This document shows, one piece after another, positions 1 to 9,600 of a stretch of DNA of 64,000 bases. The translations under genes were made by a program, and so were the position numbers. The notes below the pieces were generated by a model. The model saw only the letters and a program-made list of their open reading frames with translations. It ran no database searches and was not told where the DNA came from. The DNA lies in the NCBI GenBank assembly GCA_963733935.1, contig CAVTEQ010000014.1:888454-952453 (forward strand). Reading direction: 5' to 3'. Numbering within the stretch: position 1 is the first letter of the stretch; each line of letters starts with the position of its first letter. The DNA comes from JAHFUA01 sp963733935. GTDB lineage: Bacteria > Acidobacteriota > Terriglobia > Terriglobales > Acidobacteriaceae.

Positions 1-295
1 GCCGCAATTCCTCAGCGAAGGCCGACATTTTCTCCGACTGGATGCCTGCGGCCCCACTCATGCGCAGCGGGTACCCGACCACGATTTCCTGGATGGCATA
101 GTGGCGGATGACATGGTCCAAAGCCTCAAAATCGGTCCGCTTGTTCTTGCGGCGGATGGTTTCGAGGCCCTGAGCAGTGATTCCCAAGGGATCCGAAATC
201 GCGAGGCCGATGGTCCGGGACCCAACGTCGAGAGCCAGAATGCGGTGCTCGGCCGAGGCGAGGCTCTCAGAAAAAGGGTTAACTGGCGGGGACAC
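1..295 (-). CDS. ruvX: RuvX/YqgF-family Holliday-junction-resolvase-like / pre-16S rRNA nuclease (3' part cut by window)
   Basis: The minus strand encodes an RNase H-fold N-terminus reading ILALDVGSRTIGLAISDP, then ITAQGLETIRR and IVVGYPLRMSG. This is the YqgF/RuvX signature, with the first catalytic Asp in ALDVGS. The family (about 140 residues) processes 16S rRNA 5' ends and resembles Holliday-junction resolvases. The C-terminus lies beyond base 1. I chose the GTG at 295 because an ATG further upstream in another frame hits a stop at once. No Shine-Dalgarno precedes the GTG, but TATAAT (302-307) ends six bases before it, so translation may be leaderless. Identity is confident; the start is less so. 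Confidence 0.85.
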   Translation of the reverse strand, partial: MSPPVNPFSESLASAEHRILALDVGSRTIGLAISDPLGITAQGLETIRRKNKRTDFEALDHVIRHYAIQEIVVGYPLRMSGAAGIQSEKMSAFAEELR

Positions 296-350
296 TTTGC
301 GATTATAGGCGGGAGCGCATCCTAGTTTCTGTACCATAGAGGCCAAAGCA

Positions 351-1475
351 ATGGCGAACCCAGTGGACGAACGTACTCAACTGAGCGAACCGGTCGAAAC
401 CGATACGATGCCGGAGCGCCGGCATCGACGGCGGACAGACCACATCCAGACTACCTCCCTGACCATCGTGGCCGTGGCTGTGGTGCTGGCTATCTGTTAC
501 GTCGCCAAACCAGTGCTGATTGTGCTGCTGGTTTCCGTACTGCTGGCGTTTACGCTGACGCCGGTGGTCGATGCGCTGCAGAGGCTTCGGGTGCCTCGCA
601 GCGTGGGCGCGGTGATCGCTTTGTTGCTCCTGTTCGCCATTCTTTACGGAATGGTCTACTTCTTTTACAGCCGGGCCGTGGCTTTTGCCCATGATTTGCC
701 CAAGTACTCGGAAAGGATCGGTAGCGAGGCGGGCAAGTTGCGGCAACAGGCCGAGAAGCTTGGTGGTGGCGCCCGGAGCGTTCTGTCTCCGAAGCCGGAG
801 AGCGAAGGGCAGCAGCATGCGACTGACTGGACCTCCGCGCTCAGCCCTTCGACATTGACCCAGGGAGCCGGAGCGGTGTGGGAAGCAACGCTGACTGTCT
901 CCTTCATACCCTTCCTGGTGTACTTCATGCTTACCTGGCAGGAGCACGCGCGAGCCGCCACCGTCATGCTGTTCCGGCTGGAACATCGCAACGCGGCGTA
1001 TGTGACGCTGGGCAGAATCTCAGCCATGATCCGGAGTTTCCTGGTCGGCAATCTGCTGATGGGTGTCTTCCTGGGCGTGGTGAGCACGGTTGCCTTTGCC
1101 GCGCTCCATTTGCCCTATTTTTATTTTGTAGGCTTCATCAGCGGTTTCGTAAGCCTGGTCCCCTATCTTGGGCCGATCGCGGCCGTTCTTCCGCCGTTGG
1201 CGGCGGGCTTGGGGCAGTTGCACGGCGGAGGAATCCTGTTCATCGTAATTACGGTTTTTGGCTTGCACGTCTTTGCCATCAATGTCTTTTACCCCAAACT
1301 GATCGGCAAGAGGCTGCAACTGAACCCGTTAGTCGTGACCATGTCCTTGCTGATTTGGGGCTGGATTTGGGGCGCCGTTGGGCTAGTGCTGGCCGTGCCA
1401 ATCACAGCCGCGCTGAAGATTATCTTCGACCACGTTGAATCGCTGCGGCCCTACGGGGCTTGGTTGGGTGAGTGA
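351..1475 (+). CDS. AI-2E family transporter / PerM-like membrane permease
   Basis: This 374-residue protein has a charged N-terminus, then hydrophobic segments at about residues 32-55 and 62-100, a soluble stretch near 105-175, and several more membrane segments from about 180 to the end. The late run 'GFISGFVSLVPYLGPIAA' is characteristic of the UPF0118/PerM/TqsA family. Members are inner-membrane exporters or antiporters with poorly defined substrates; quorum-signal export is shown for only a few. It is divergent from ruvX and followed by a bidirectional terminator shared with the convergent carD gene. The family is secure; the substrate is unknown. Confidence 0.87.
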   Translation: MANPVDERTQLSEPVETDTMPERRHRRRTDHIQTTSLTIVAVAVVLAICYVAKPVLIVLLVSVLLAFTLTPVVDALQRLRVPRSVGAVIALLLLFAILYGMVYFFYSRAVAFAHDLPKYSERIGSEAGKLRQQAEKLGGGARSVLSPKPESEGQQHATDWTSALSPSTLTQGAGAVWEATLTVSFIPFLVYFMLTWQEHARAATVMLFRLEHRNAAYVTLGRISAMIRSFLVGNLLMGVFLGVVSTVAFAALHLPYFYFVGFISGFVSLVPYLGPIAAVLPPLAAGLGQLHGGGILFIVITVFGLHVFAINVFYPKLIGKRLQLNPLVVTMSLLIWGWIWGAVGLVLAVPITAALKIIFDHVESLRPYGAWLGE

Positions 1476-1531
1476 GAAGAGTTTCACGTTTCAAGTTTCG
1501 CGTTTCAAGTTAGGAGGACATCCAAAGTACG

Positions 1532-1558
1532 AAAGCCTCCGGGTTGACCGGAGGCTTT
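1532..1558. terminator. Bidirectional rho-independent terminator between permease and carD
   Basis: An 11-bp perfect stem (AAAGCCTCCGG paired with CCGGAGGCTTT) closes a five-base loop. A-rich and T-rich flanks lie on both sides, so it can serve the permease on the plus strand and carD on the minus strand. Confidence 0.8.
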
Positions 1559-1589
1559 GGTTTCGTACGTGAAAGTTGAAACAGATTCT

Positions 1590-2123
1590 TCAGGCTTCTG
1601 CGGTGATTTCTGGGAACTTCAGCTTGGACTTGGAGAGAGCCTTGGTGAGCATCTCCTCGACTTCGCCTTCCGCCAAATTCTTGGCCAACGCTACTTCGCT
1701 CACCAGCAAGTAGCGCGCCCGCTCGAGCATTTTTTTCTCACGGAAGGAGAGCGGCTTACTTTGTCCCAGCATCAGCAGACTCTTGAGTACGAAGGCGACC
1801 TCCAGCAGCGAACCAGTCCGCATCTTGTCGGAATTCTCTTTGAAGCGGTACTTCCAGTCGTTGTGGCTGTCGCACTTGCCATTCGTCAGGTACTCGAGGA
1901 TCTTTTGAACTTCGCCGTTGCGGATGACACGCCGCAGTCCGACGTTGCCGGCGTTCTGAAACGGCACCATTACTTTCAGGCTGCTGGATTTAATGTTAAG
2001 GAGGTAGAACTTTTCAACAGTGGCCCCGATGGTCCGGCTGCTGATCTGCTCTATGATCCCGACCCCGTGATTGGGGTAAACCACCTTGTCACCGATACGA
2101 AAACCCGGATCGACATTCATCAT
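1590..2123 (-). CDS. carD: CarD family transcriptional regulator
   Basis: The protein starts at the tandem Met codons at 2123/2120 and begins MMNVDPGFRIGDKVVYPNHGVG, the Tudor-like RNA-polymerase-interacting domain of CarD/CdnL. A helical DNA-contacting domain follows (IRNGEVQKILEYL..., then AKNLAEGEVEEML). CarD binds the RNA polymerase beta subunit and stabilises open complexes at housekeeping and rRNA promoters. Total length is about 177 residues; typical members have 160-170. The open frame extends 48 codons upstream, but that stretch overlaps a strong sigma70-type promoter, so I excluded it. Confidence 0.9.
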   Translation of the reverse strand: MMNVDPGFRIGDKVVYPNHGVGIIEQISSRTIGATVEKFYLLNIKSSSLKVMVPFQNAGNVGLRRVIRNGEVQKILEYLTNGKCDSHNDWKYRFKENSDKMRTGSLLEVAFVLKSLLMLGQSKPLSFREKKMLERARYLLVSEVALAKNLAEGEVEEMLTKALSKSKLKFPEITAEA

Positions 2124-2165
2124 GAGGGGCACCCGACGAGAGGGCGTCGCAGAGAACAGACTTCT

Positions 2166-2195
2166 ATTATAACCGAGGCGAGTCCCGCTGGTCAA
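2166..2195 (-). promoter_or_regulatory. Sigma70-type promoter of carD
   Basis: Read on the minus strand: TTGACC (2190-2195), an 18-base spacer, then TATAAT (2166-2171). It lies about 40 bases before the carD start and supports the shorter carD reading frame. Confidence 0.75.
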
Positions 2196-2459
2196 ATGTG
2201 GCGGTTGATCTATATGGTTTAAATGAAAGTAGTTATTCCCGATGACGCACTGGTTCCGTGGCAACTCGACTAGGACATCCGACGCGCTGCGGTATGCGGA
2301 GCCAGCATCTTAGGTGGGGCAGCCCTTGCAGGGTCCGATCCAAGACGGGACAAAGACTTATAATTACCGATTCAGGGATTCTCGAGCATTGATGTTTGAG
2401 CCCTGGGCGATCGCCTCCTTCCTTGTATCCTTCACCGCGAGAGGCGGAACGCTGGCGCT

Positions 2460-2933
2460 ATGACAGAGCACATCCGGAAGCGGCTGGAAGAAGAAATCCA
2501 GCAACTGGAACACGAGCTGAACCACGAGTTGCCGAAAGAGCTGAAGAAGGCCGTCGCCCTTGGCGATCTAAGTGAGAACGCCGAGTACCACATGGCCAAG
2601 CAGCGGCAGGAGTTTGTCCGCGCCCGGCTGGGGCAACTGAAGAAGCGCATGGCCGAGCTGTCGATGGTCAATCTGGCGAATATCCCTAAAGACCGCGTGG
2701 CCTTCGGTTCCACCGTGGTGGTGTACGACGGGTCCAAGGATGAACAGATCGAGTACAAGCTGGTAACCAGCGAGGAGTCGGACGTTACCAAGGGACTGAT
2801 CTCCACCAGTTCGCCGATTGGACGAGGTTTGATGGGGAAAAAAGTGGGCGACACGGCCACGATCGTTACGCCAACCGGCAGCCGGGAGTTGGAGATCCTG
2901 AAGTTGATCACTGTGCACGACGAGGCGGTATGA
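2460..2933 (+). CDS. greA: Transcription elongation factor GreA
   Basis: This 157-residue protein has an N-terminal antiparallel coiled coil (about residues 5-75, including LGDLSENAEYHMAKQRQ, the conserved GreA tip sequence with acidic residues). A C-terminal FKBP-like domain follows, with SPIGRGLMGKKVGD near residues 118-131. GreA enters the RNA polymerase secondary channel and stimulates cleavage of backtracked transcripts. Length and both domains are typical. Its stop codon overlaps the start of the next gene (ATGA), so the two are translationally coupled. A possible -10 (TATAAT, 2359-2364) lies upstream, without a clear -35. Confidence 0.95.
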   Translation: MTEHIRKRLEEEIQQLEHELNHELPKELKKAVALGDLSENAEYHMAKQRQEFVRARLGQLKKRMAELSMVNLANIPKDRVAFGSTVVVYDGSKDEQIEYKLVTSEESDVTKGLISTSSPIGRGLMGKKVGDTATIVTPTGSRELEILKLITVHDEAV

Positions 2934-3583
2934 GCTGGACGGGCGCTTTCGGCCGGGCCTGTGGAGCTTTGCTCTACAGGATCGTGCGCGGGCTCGCCCT
3001 GACACGCATCTCGCCCAACGTCTACACCGCTATCGGTCTGGCGATCAGCGTCTTTGCTGCCTACCTCTTTGGAAAAGCCAGTGGCGATAACACGGCCCGG
3101 TTTTTCCGCTACGCCGCCGCGGTCATCTTTTTTGCCGGTTTTCTGGACATGATCGACGGGCGCATCGCTCGGGCTACAAACCAGGTGACGGTGTTCGGCG
3201 CCTTCTTTGACTCGGTGGTCGACCGTTACAGCGACGTCGCTCTCTACTTCGGCTTATTGGTGTACTACGCGCGGGCAAACCGGTTCTTCTACGTGGTGCT
3301 GGCGGCCATCGTGATGATCACCTCGGTCATGGTGAGCTACACGCGGGCGCGCGCCGAATCACTTATTGGAACATGCAAAGTGGGCTTCATGGAGCGCCCG
3401 GAGCGGCTGGTTCTGGTCATTCTGGGAGCGGCGTTTAATCGCATGGCGCCGGTGCTGTGGGTGATCGCCGTGCTTGGCAGCATAACGGTGGTGCATCGTA
3501 TCTGGTACACCTACCAGCGCACCAAGCCGGAAGTCCTGCCGGCGAACGCTGCCGTCAGCCGCGAGCCATCGGCGGTCGCATAG
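2930..3583 (+). CDS. CDP-alcohol phosphatidyltransferase family membrane enzyme
   Basis: The 217-residue protein carries the complete catalytic signature D-x2-DG-x2-AR-x8-G-x3-D-x3-D, visible as DMIDGRIAR...FGAFFDSVVD at about residues 68-95. Several membrane segments flank it. Enzymes of this class transfer a phosphatidyl group from CDP-diacylglycerol to an alcohol (glycerol-phosphate, inositol-phosphate, serine) in the inner membrane. The acceptor cannot be told from sequence alone; a PgsA or inositol-phosphate type is plausible. The start overlaps the greA stop by four bases, so it is probably in the same operon. Confidence 0.88.
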   Translation: MSWTGAFGRACGALLYRIVRGLALTRISPNVYTAIGLAISVFAAYLFGKASGDNTARFFRYAAAVIFFAGFLDMIDGRIARATNQVTVFGAFFDSVVDRYSDVALYFGLLVYYARANRFFYVVLAAIVMITSVMVSYTRARAESLIGTCKVGFMERPERLVLVILGAAFNRMAPVLWVIAVLGSITVVHRIWYTYQRTKPEVLPANAAVSREPSAVA

Positions 3584-3601
3584 AACGCGCCGAGGGCGCA
3601 G

Positions 3602-3958
3602 TCATGATAGTTCCAGAGCAGCTTTTAGGGCCGCCTCGATCCTTGCCATGCTGTCGGGCGAAACGCTTCCCAGTTGCGGATAGATTACGTAGTGCTTCTC
3701 AATCGTAGTTGGCTGGTCGCACTTGACCCAGGAGTCGCGATTTAGCCCGCCCTCGCCCGCCTTCATCTTGGGGCGGAGAGAAAAGGCCTTATGCTCCATG
3801 CTGGAGATGGGCAGCACGCAGATGTCCAGTGCGTGAGCATTCAGACTGTCGCTTGAGATGACAATCGCAGGCCGTTCTTTATCGAGGCCGATGAGGTAAA
3901 CTTCGCCCCTCCGTGGGAACCATCTGGCTGGCTTTGTGCCTCTCCGCCAGGCGATCAT
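3602..3958 (-). CDS. MazF/PemK-family toxin (endoribonuclease)
   Basis: This 118-residue protein contains PRRGEVYLIGLDKERPAIVIS near residues 15-35 and VLPISSM near 48-54. This is the SH3-like beta-barrel pattern of MazF/PemK/Kid mRNA interferases. WVKCDQPTTIEK (about 77-88) matches the conserved strand after the catalytic region. Such toxins cut mRNA at short motifs and are neutralised by the adjacent antitoxin. The start ATGA overlaps the antitoxin stop, the usual type II arrangement. It is convergent with the phosphatidyltransferase gene. Cleavage specificity is unknown. Confidence 0.85.
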   Translation of the reverse strand: MIAWRRGTKPARWFPRRGEVYLIGLDKERPAIVISSDSLNAHALDICVLPISSMEHKAFSLRPKMKAGEGGLNRDSWVKCDQPTTIEKHYVIYPQLGSVSPDSMARIEAALKAALELS

Positions 3959-4203
3959 TCGCGAGTCAACGTCCTTAGGCTAGCCTTCTGAAAAGCGCGG
4001 CGCTCGCGGCGATCATCAGGAGCATCATTGAAGAACTCCTCCGCTTCCCGCCAACGATCCGCTTTGCGCTCGGTCTCGAGGGCTAGCTTCAAGAGTTGGT
4101 TAACCCGCTCGCTTGCGGAATCGTCTCCCTTGGTTTTATCCACTTCGGCCAGGACCTCAGGATCCAGGGAGAAGGAGCGGGTTTTCCTAGCAGGATTTGC
4201 CAT
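3955..4203 (-). CDS. Antitoxin partner of the MazF-like toxin
   Basis: An 82-residue protein starting MANPARKTRSFSLDPEVLAEVD. The N-terminal strand plus helix pattern (RSFSLDPEVLAEVDK...SASERVNQLLKLALE) suggests a ribbon-helix-helix DNA-binding domain. The charged, probably disordered C-terminus (about residues 45-82) is where toxin binding would be expected. The upstream open frame is longer, but the ATG at 4203 lies directly behind a consensus promoter, and no Shine-Dalgarno is present, so the mRNA is probably leaderless or nearly so. It likely represses its own promoter. Exact antitoxin family not recognised. Confidence 0.78.
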   Translation of the reverse strand: MANPARKTRSFSLDPEVLAEVDKTKGDDSASERVNQLLKLALETERKADRWREAEEFFNDAPDDRRERRAFQKASLRTLTRE

Positions 4204-4212
4204 GCAAAAACT

Positions 4213-4241
4213 ATTGTACATTGCAACAGTAAGACTGTCAA
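4213..4241 (-). promoter_or_regulatory. Consensus promoter with overlapping operator-like palindrome for the toxin-antitoxin operon
   Basis: Minus strand: TTGACA (4236-4241), a 17-base spacer, TACAAT (4213-4218). An imperfect palindrome CTATTGTACATTGCAACAG (about 4211-4229) covers the -10 and is a natural autoregulatory site. The start codon follows the -10 by only nine bases. Confidence 0.78.
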
Positions 4242-4315
4242 CAATTCCACGCTGGTTATCGTGCCGGCCACGGAGCGCGCCCACAACTTGGGCACGGGTT
4301 CGTGGCGAACGGATC

Positions 4316-5455
4316 CTATTCGAGCACGTAAATGTTCTTCCGCGCGCACATCTCCTTCAGCACCTTCGGCCAGACCGACACGGTGACCTCGCCCAAGTGC
4401 GCTTTGCGCAAGAGCAGCATCAGGGTGCGGGATTGCCCGATGCCGCCGCCAATGCTGAGCGGAATCATGTCGTTCAGGATCGCCTGGTGGTAGGGATACT
4501 TGAGGAAGTCGAGCTGTCCGCTCAGTTCAAGTTGTTCCTTTAGCGTTTGTGCATTGACGCGGATGCCCATCGACGTCAACTCATGGCGCCGGCGCGTGAC
4601 CGGATTCCACACCAGGATATCGCCGTTGAGCCCGTGCATCGGCCGCCCGTCTTCCGAACGAGTAGGCGTGACCCAATCGTCGTAATCGGCAGCGCGCATC
4701 TCGTGCGGATAGCCATCCTTCAGGGTCCAGCCGATCCCGATGATGAAGATGGCGGGATACTTCTGCAGGATGGCGGTCTCGCGCTGCTTGCGGGGCAGGT
4801 CTGGATACAGATCCAGGAGTTCCTCGGCGTGCAGGAAGGTGAGCTCATCCGGTAGCCGTGGGTAGCGGGCATCGTTGAGTTCCGGGTAGAGGGTGAGCAG
4901 ATGCGTTTCCGCGCCCTTCAGGACCTTCCAAATCTTGCGCACAATCTGTTTCAGGAAGTCGAGGTTGCGCTTATCAGCCGTGATGACCCGCTCCCAATCC
5001 CACTGGTCTACGTAGCAGCTATGGTCGTGGTCGAGGAAATAGTCCTTGCGCACGGCGCGCATGTCGGTGCAGAGTCCCTCGCCAATGTCCATGCTGAACT
5101 CTTTCAGCGCCATCCGCTTCCATTTGGTTGCGGCCTGCACCACCTGGGCATCGATGGGGTGCTTGCCGTAGTCATTGGAGATGTGGAACTGGATGGGGGC
5201 GCGCGACCCATCGCGATCCAGGAGATCGTTGACGCCGCTCTCAACGTCCACGATCAAGGGCACGGTGACCATCATCAAATTCAGTTCTTTGCAGAGGTTC
5301 TCCTCGATGTAATTCTTGGCCGCGAAAATGGCCTTCTGCGTGTCCTTTGGCGTCAGCAGGGAGTGGTAGTCGGTAGGGAGAATCTGGTCCAAATCTTCAT
5401 AGCTGCCGATGCCGGGTCCGGCGAGATCGGCTGCTTTGCTGGTCAGGGTCGCCAT
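4316..5455 (-). CDS. asnA: Aspartate--ammonia ligase (asparagine synthetase A)
   Basis: The protein is 379 residues from ATG 5455, which has an excellent AGGAGA site just upstream. Diagnostic AsnA blocks are CYVDQWDWERVI, MRAADYDDWVTP, GLNGDILVWNPV, SMGIRVNAQTLK and IGGGIGQSRTLMLLL. These form the class II aminoacyl-tRNA-synthetase-like fold that adenylates aspartate and then uses ammonia to make asparagine. Classical AsnA is about 330 residues; the extra length lies at the N-terminus and in the PRSEDGRPMHG stretch. The gene is divergent from a Thr-dependent asparaginase-like enzyme across a 127-bp intergenic region, so both directions of Asp/Asn interconversion share a control region. Confidence 0.92.
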   Translation of the reverse strand: MATLTSKAADLAGPGIGSYEDLDQILPTDYHSLLTPKDTQKAIFAAKNYIEENLCKELNLMMVTVPLIVDVESGVNDLLDRDGSRAPIQFHISNDYGKHPIDAQVVQAATKWKRMALKEFSMDIGEGLCTDMRAVRKDYFLDHDHSCYVDQWDWERVITADKRNLDFLKQIVRKIWKVLKGAETHLLTLYPELNDARYPRLPDELTFLHAEELLDLYPDLPRKQRETAILQKYPAIFIIGIGWTLKDGYPHEMRAADYDDWVTPTRSEDGRPMHGLNGDILVWNPVTRRRHELTSMGIRVNAQTLKEQLELSGQLDFLKYPYHQAILNDMIPLSIGGGIGQSRTLMLLLRKAHLGEVTVSVWPKVLKEMCARKNIYVLE

Positions 5456-5582
5456 GGTGCTCTCCTTGGTTCGCGCATAATAGTCGCAACAGCTTACTTT
5501 TGAACTCAAGCGGGCATCCGCGCAGTGACGGGGGTCACGCGCCGCAGGTTGGTAGAATCTCCGGGGTTCCACGAGGGAAGAT

Positions 5583-6521
5583 TTGCCGCAAGAACACTTG
5601 CCCGTCCTGCTGGTGCACGGTGGAGCATGGGCTATTCCGGATGACATGGCGGAAGCGCACGTGAGCGGTGTGCGCCGTGCCTTGACCGCCGGATGGAACG
5701 TACTTGAGGGCGGGGGGGCTGCGGTCGATGCCGTGGAAGCCTCCATTGTAGTCATGGAGGATGACGAGACCTTTGACGCGGGCCGGGGCTCGTTCCTCAC
5801 CAGCGACGGCCGGGTGCAACTCGACGCCCTGATGATGGATGGCGCGACCCTGCGGGCCGGCGGCGTGGGATGCGTGGAGCGGATCCGCAATCCTATTCGG
5901 GCGGCGCGGCTGGTGCTCGATGACAGTCCACACGTCTATCTCGTGGCGGAGGGGGCCGAGCGCTTTGCTAACCAACATGGTCTTCCCCTGTGCGCGAACG
6001 AAGAGCTGGTGATCGAGCGCGAAATCCAACGGTTGCGGGAAGTGCAGCACGAGGCGATGGCCGGAAAGCCGCCGGAGTTCTTTGCCGAGCACGACACCGT
6101 CGGGGCCATTGCCATGGATGTTCGCGGCAATCTGGCGGCGGCAACTTCAACCGGCGGCACACTGAACAAGACTCCGGGCAGAGTCGGCGATTCTTCCCTG
6201 ATTGGGTGCGGCTGCTATGCAGACAACGAAAGCGCAGCCGTCTCCACGACCGGCTGGGGTGAACCGATCATGAAGCTGGTGTTGGCCAAGTGGGCCGCCG
6301 ACCGGGTGCAAGAGGGCATGCCGCCCGACACTGCCGCCCACAAGGCCATTGAGCTGCTGGAAGGCCGTCTGGCTGGCCACGGGGGCATTATCCTGCTGGA
6401 CGCGCGCGGCCGTTGCGGATTGGCGCACAATACGCCGCGAATGGCCTGGGCGCTGAAGAATGCGCACCAGGAATTGGCCGGCATCGAATGGCCGCAGCCG
6501 CGGGGCGCCGAGTCTTTGTAA
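5583..6521 (+). CDS. Isoaspartyl peptidase / L-asparaginase (Ntn-hydrolase, type 2)
   Basis: A 312-residue precursor beginning with TTG, supported by GAGGGAAGA five bases upstream. It shows the family N-terminus LVHGGAWAIP and, at about residues 176-185, HDTVGAIAMD. Autocleavage before that Thr would expose the catalytic nucleophile. TSTGGTLNKTPGRVGDSSLIGCG follows, the substrate-pocket segment of plant-type asparaginases. It would hydrolyse asparagine or beta-aspartyl dipeptides. Its position divergent to asnA suggests a role in aspartate/asparagine balance; beta-aspartyl peptide recycling is the alternative. Confidence 0.87.
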   Translation: MPQEHLPVLLVHGGAWAIPDDMAEAHVSGVRRALTAGWNVLEGGGAAVDAVEASIVVMEDDETFDAGRGSFLTSDGRVQLDALMMDGATLRAGGVGCVERIRNPIRAARLVLDDSPHVYLVAEGAERFANQHGLPLCANEELVIEREIQRLREVQHEAMAGKPPEFFAEHDTVGAIAMDVRGNLAAATSTGGTLNKTPGRVGDSSLIGCGCYADNESAAVSTTGWGEPIMKLVLAKWAADRVQEGMPPDTAAHKAIELLEGRLAGHGGIILLDARGRCGLAHNTPRMAWALKNAHQELAGIEWPQPRGAESL

Positions 6522-6538
6522 GGGGCCGTCTCTAGCAC

Positions 6539-6566
6539 TTGCGGCCTGAGCACCTCCTGTTATACA
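6539..6566 (+). promoter_or_regulatory. Probable promoter of the TonB-dependent receptor
   Basis: TTGCGG, a 16-base spacer, then TATACA, lying 51 bases before the receptor start. The match is moderate. Confidence 0.5.
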
Positions 6567-6617
6567 ACTCCGCCACATTTCAGTCGCAACAAGCCTTAGC
6601 TGCTCCGGAGGCGGACG

Positions 6618-9600
6618 ATGAAGCGTTTCCTTGTAGCTATCCCTCTGCTTGTGGGATTCCTGTGCCTCAGCGCGGCGGCGCAATCCGTGGCCACGGCTGA
6701 ACTGCACGTTACGGTAAAGGACCCCAGCGGGCGCATGGTAACGAACGGCAAGGTCACCGTGCGTGACGAAAGCCGCGGCATCGAGCGCACCGTGGAGAAC
6801 AATTCGGAAGGACAGTATGAGTTCCTGTCCTTGCCGCCGGGGCAATACACAGTCACGGTGGAGGCAGGCGGATTCGCCCGGGCAACCGCGGTAGGAGTGC
6901 GGTTGACCGTGGGCCAAGCCGCGCAGTTACCCATCTCCCTCAACGTGGCAAGCCACACGACAGAAGTCACGGTTTCCGGGGAAACCGAAATGGTGGAGGC
7001 GCAGCAAACCTCGGTTTCCACGACCATCAATCAGCAGCGCATCGACAATCTGCCCATCAACGGCCGCAACTACATCAACTTCACTCTGCTCAATTCCCAG
7101 ACGGCGCGGGACAATGCGCCCAGTATCGGCGCCGCTCCCACCTCCGGGCTGAACATCGGCGGGCAGCGGGCGCGCTCGAACCTGGTCAATGTGGACGGAA
7201 TGGATGCGATTGATAACTCCACTAATGGTGTGCGTTCGACCGTTTCCCAGGACGCCGTGCAGGAATTCCAGCTCATCACCAACGGCTATGCCGCGGAATA
7301 TGGGCGGGCTTCCGGTGGCGTAGTCAACATCATCACGCGCTCGGGGACCAATAACTTTCACGGCAGCGCCTATGGGTATCTGCGGAACCGGGATTTTCAG
7401 GCGATCAACCCCTTCAACTCACTCCCGCCGGGCCAGACGCCGGCGTACACCCGCGTGCAGGCAGGTTTCACCGTGGGCGGAGCGATCAAGAAGGACAAGA
7501 CGTTCTATTTTCTTTCCTATGAGACCACGCGGCGGCAGGAGACCGGGTTCTCCACCATCGGGGACAATTTTGGGCTGGTGCCATTAGCGAACCCCGGGAA
7601 CTACGGATTGCCCGCCGGCTCTCTGGTTACCGCCGCCCAAGCGGCGTTCCTGGCTGTCGCGCCCGTGAATCTGGGGACCGTCACTTACGCGCAACTTGCC
7701 GCGGGGGGCACGGCGGTAGCATTGGAAGGGGCCCGCGGTGCTCCGGGACCCTTGGGAGCATTCCCCACCAGCGGCGCTCCTTTGCCGCAATCCTTCGCCA
7801 ATCTTCTCAGCCAGGAAGGGAACTACCCTGTTTCCGAAGGCACCAGCGTCATCACCGCCCGGCTGGACCAGAAGTTCAGCAACAATCATTCAGGGATGGT
7901 GCGGGCGAACGTCAGCCCCAGCACCGTGACCGGATTACAGGTCCAGGGCCAGAACCAGAACTTCGGACAGAATGCGTTTTCACGGACCGCCATCCAGCAG
8001 TTCCGCGACTTTGCCATCACCGCCCAGGAAACCGCGACCCTCGGAAACAACAAGATCAACGAACTGCGCTTTCAGTATGCCCGCCGCGGCTTGCTCTTCA
8101 ATTTCAACCAGGACACGCCGGATGGCCCGAACGTGGCCGTCAACATCCAGGGCTATGCGTTCATCGGGCGGGAGCCGTTCTCGTTCATCCGGCGCACCGA
8201 GCAGCGCTACCAGGTCGCGGACAACTTCTCGGTCATCAAGGGAACGCATAATTTTAAGTTCGGAGTCAACGTCAACCACCTGCCCGTGGTGGCGGATTTC
8301 GCCGTCAATTTTGGCGGGGTGTACAACTTCGGAGACCTGACCGCCGACACCTTCGGGCTCCCCACCAGTTTCCCGATCTTCCCGGCATTTCAGGCCTATG
8401 GCCTCGGCATACCGCAGACTTTTATCCAAGGGGTGGGCAATCCCCACGCGTCGTTTAGCAACACTCCGCTCGGGTTCTTCGCGCAGGACTCATGGCGAAT
8501 CAAATCGAACCTGACGCTGAATTACGGGGTCAGGTACGACGTGGAACTGGCGCCCACGGCCCCGCCGCTGAATGCTCTCTCGAAACCCGCTTACGCCGCC
8601 TTGGGCATCACCAATAGCATTCCGCAAGACAACAACAACGTGGCCCCGCGGATCGGGCTGGCATGGGACCCGTGGAAGAACGGCAAGACGGTGGTTCGGG
8701 CGTCCTACGGCCTCTTCTACGATCACCCGCTGCTTGGTTTGCAGTTCCTGGCGCAGGCGACGGACGGGGTCGGGACGCCGCAGATTCTGCTGGCAGGCGG
8801 AAATCCTTGCGGCGCTGTCAATCCCAATCCTCTCCTGCAAATCTTGAACTCGATGAACGCCACCAATACCTTTCAGGGAACCCTGGGAAACTCAAACTGC
8901 CTGGGAAGCCTGGCCACGGCATTTGGCTATGATCCGACCTCGCAGCGGTTCGTCACCAACAACTCTGCTTCGTTGTGGGTGAACCAGAATTTCCTGCAGC
9001 CAACCATCCCGGTGGCTCCAGGCGTGTCATTCCCCACGCCACTCGGCTTTATGCCCTTCGGATTCCCGCTGGCAGCAAACTTCCAGTATGCATATTCCAA
9101 CCAGGCGAACCTGTCGATTGAGCGCGACTTGGGCGGCGGCTTCGCGCTGAACGTGGCCTACACCTTCAATGGTGGGCGTCACCTGAATCGCCCCATCAAC
9201 GCAAATGCCGTTCACGGCAACATCTTGTTTGGGAACTATGTAAATGATCTCGCTGGCGGCAATTCCCCGAGTAACCCGCTGACGGTTTCTGATTGCGGCA
9301 TCTTCAACGGCAAGCCCGTAGTGCCGGCGGCGCTGGTGAACTTCTTCCGTCCTTCTGGCCTCAATCCTTCTCTGGCCCCGTGGTTCAGCGGTTTAGGGGC
9401 AACCGGTACGGCGCTGACCTGTACCGCGTTCGCTCAGAGTGTCATTCAAGGTCTCGGACTAGGAGTGGACGCGAAGGGCAACCCGCTGCCGCCGATTCCG
9501 TTCTCCGACATGGCCGCAAACTATTCCAACGGCAGCTCGGTCTATCACGGCCTGACCGTCAACCTGCGAAAGCGGTTCACGCACCATTACGAGTTTCTGG

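Noticed and set aside
1482..1511. 'gtttcaagtttcgcgtttcaagtt' as an attachment site
   Set aside because: A short direct duplication with no second distant copy or integrase; more likely one of the small intergenic repeats.
5456..5890. N-terminal extension of the asnA frame
   Set aside because: It overlaps the asparaginase gene on the other strand, is low in AsnA similarity, and the ATG at 5455 has an excellent ribosome site.
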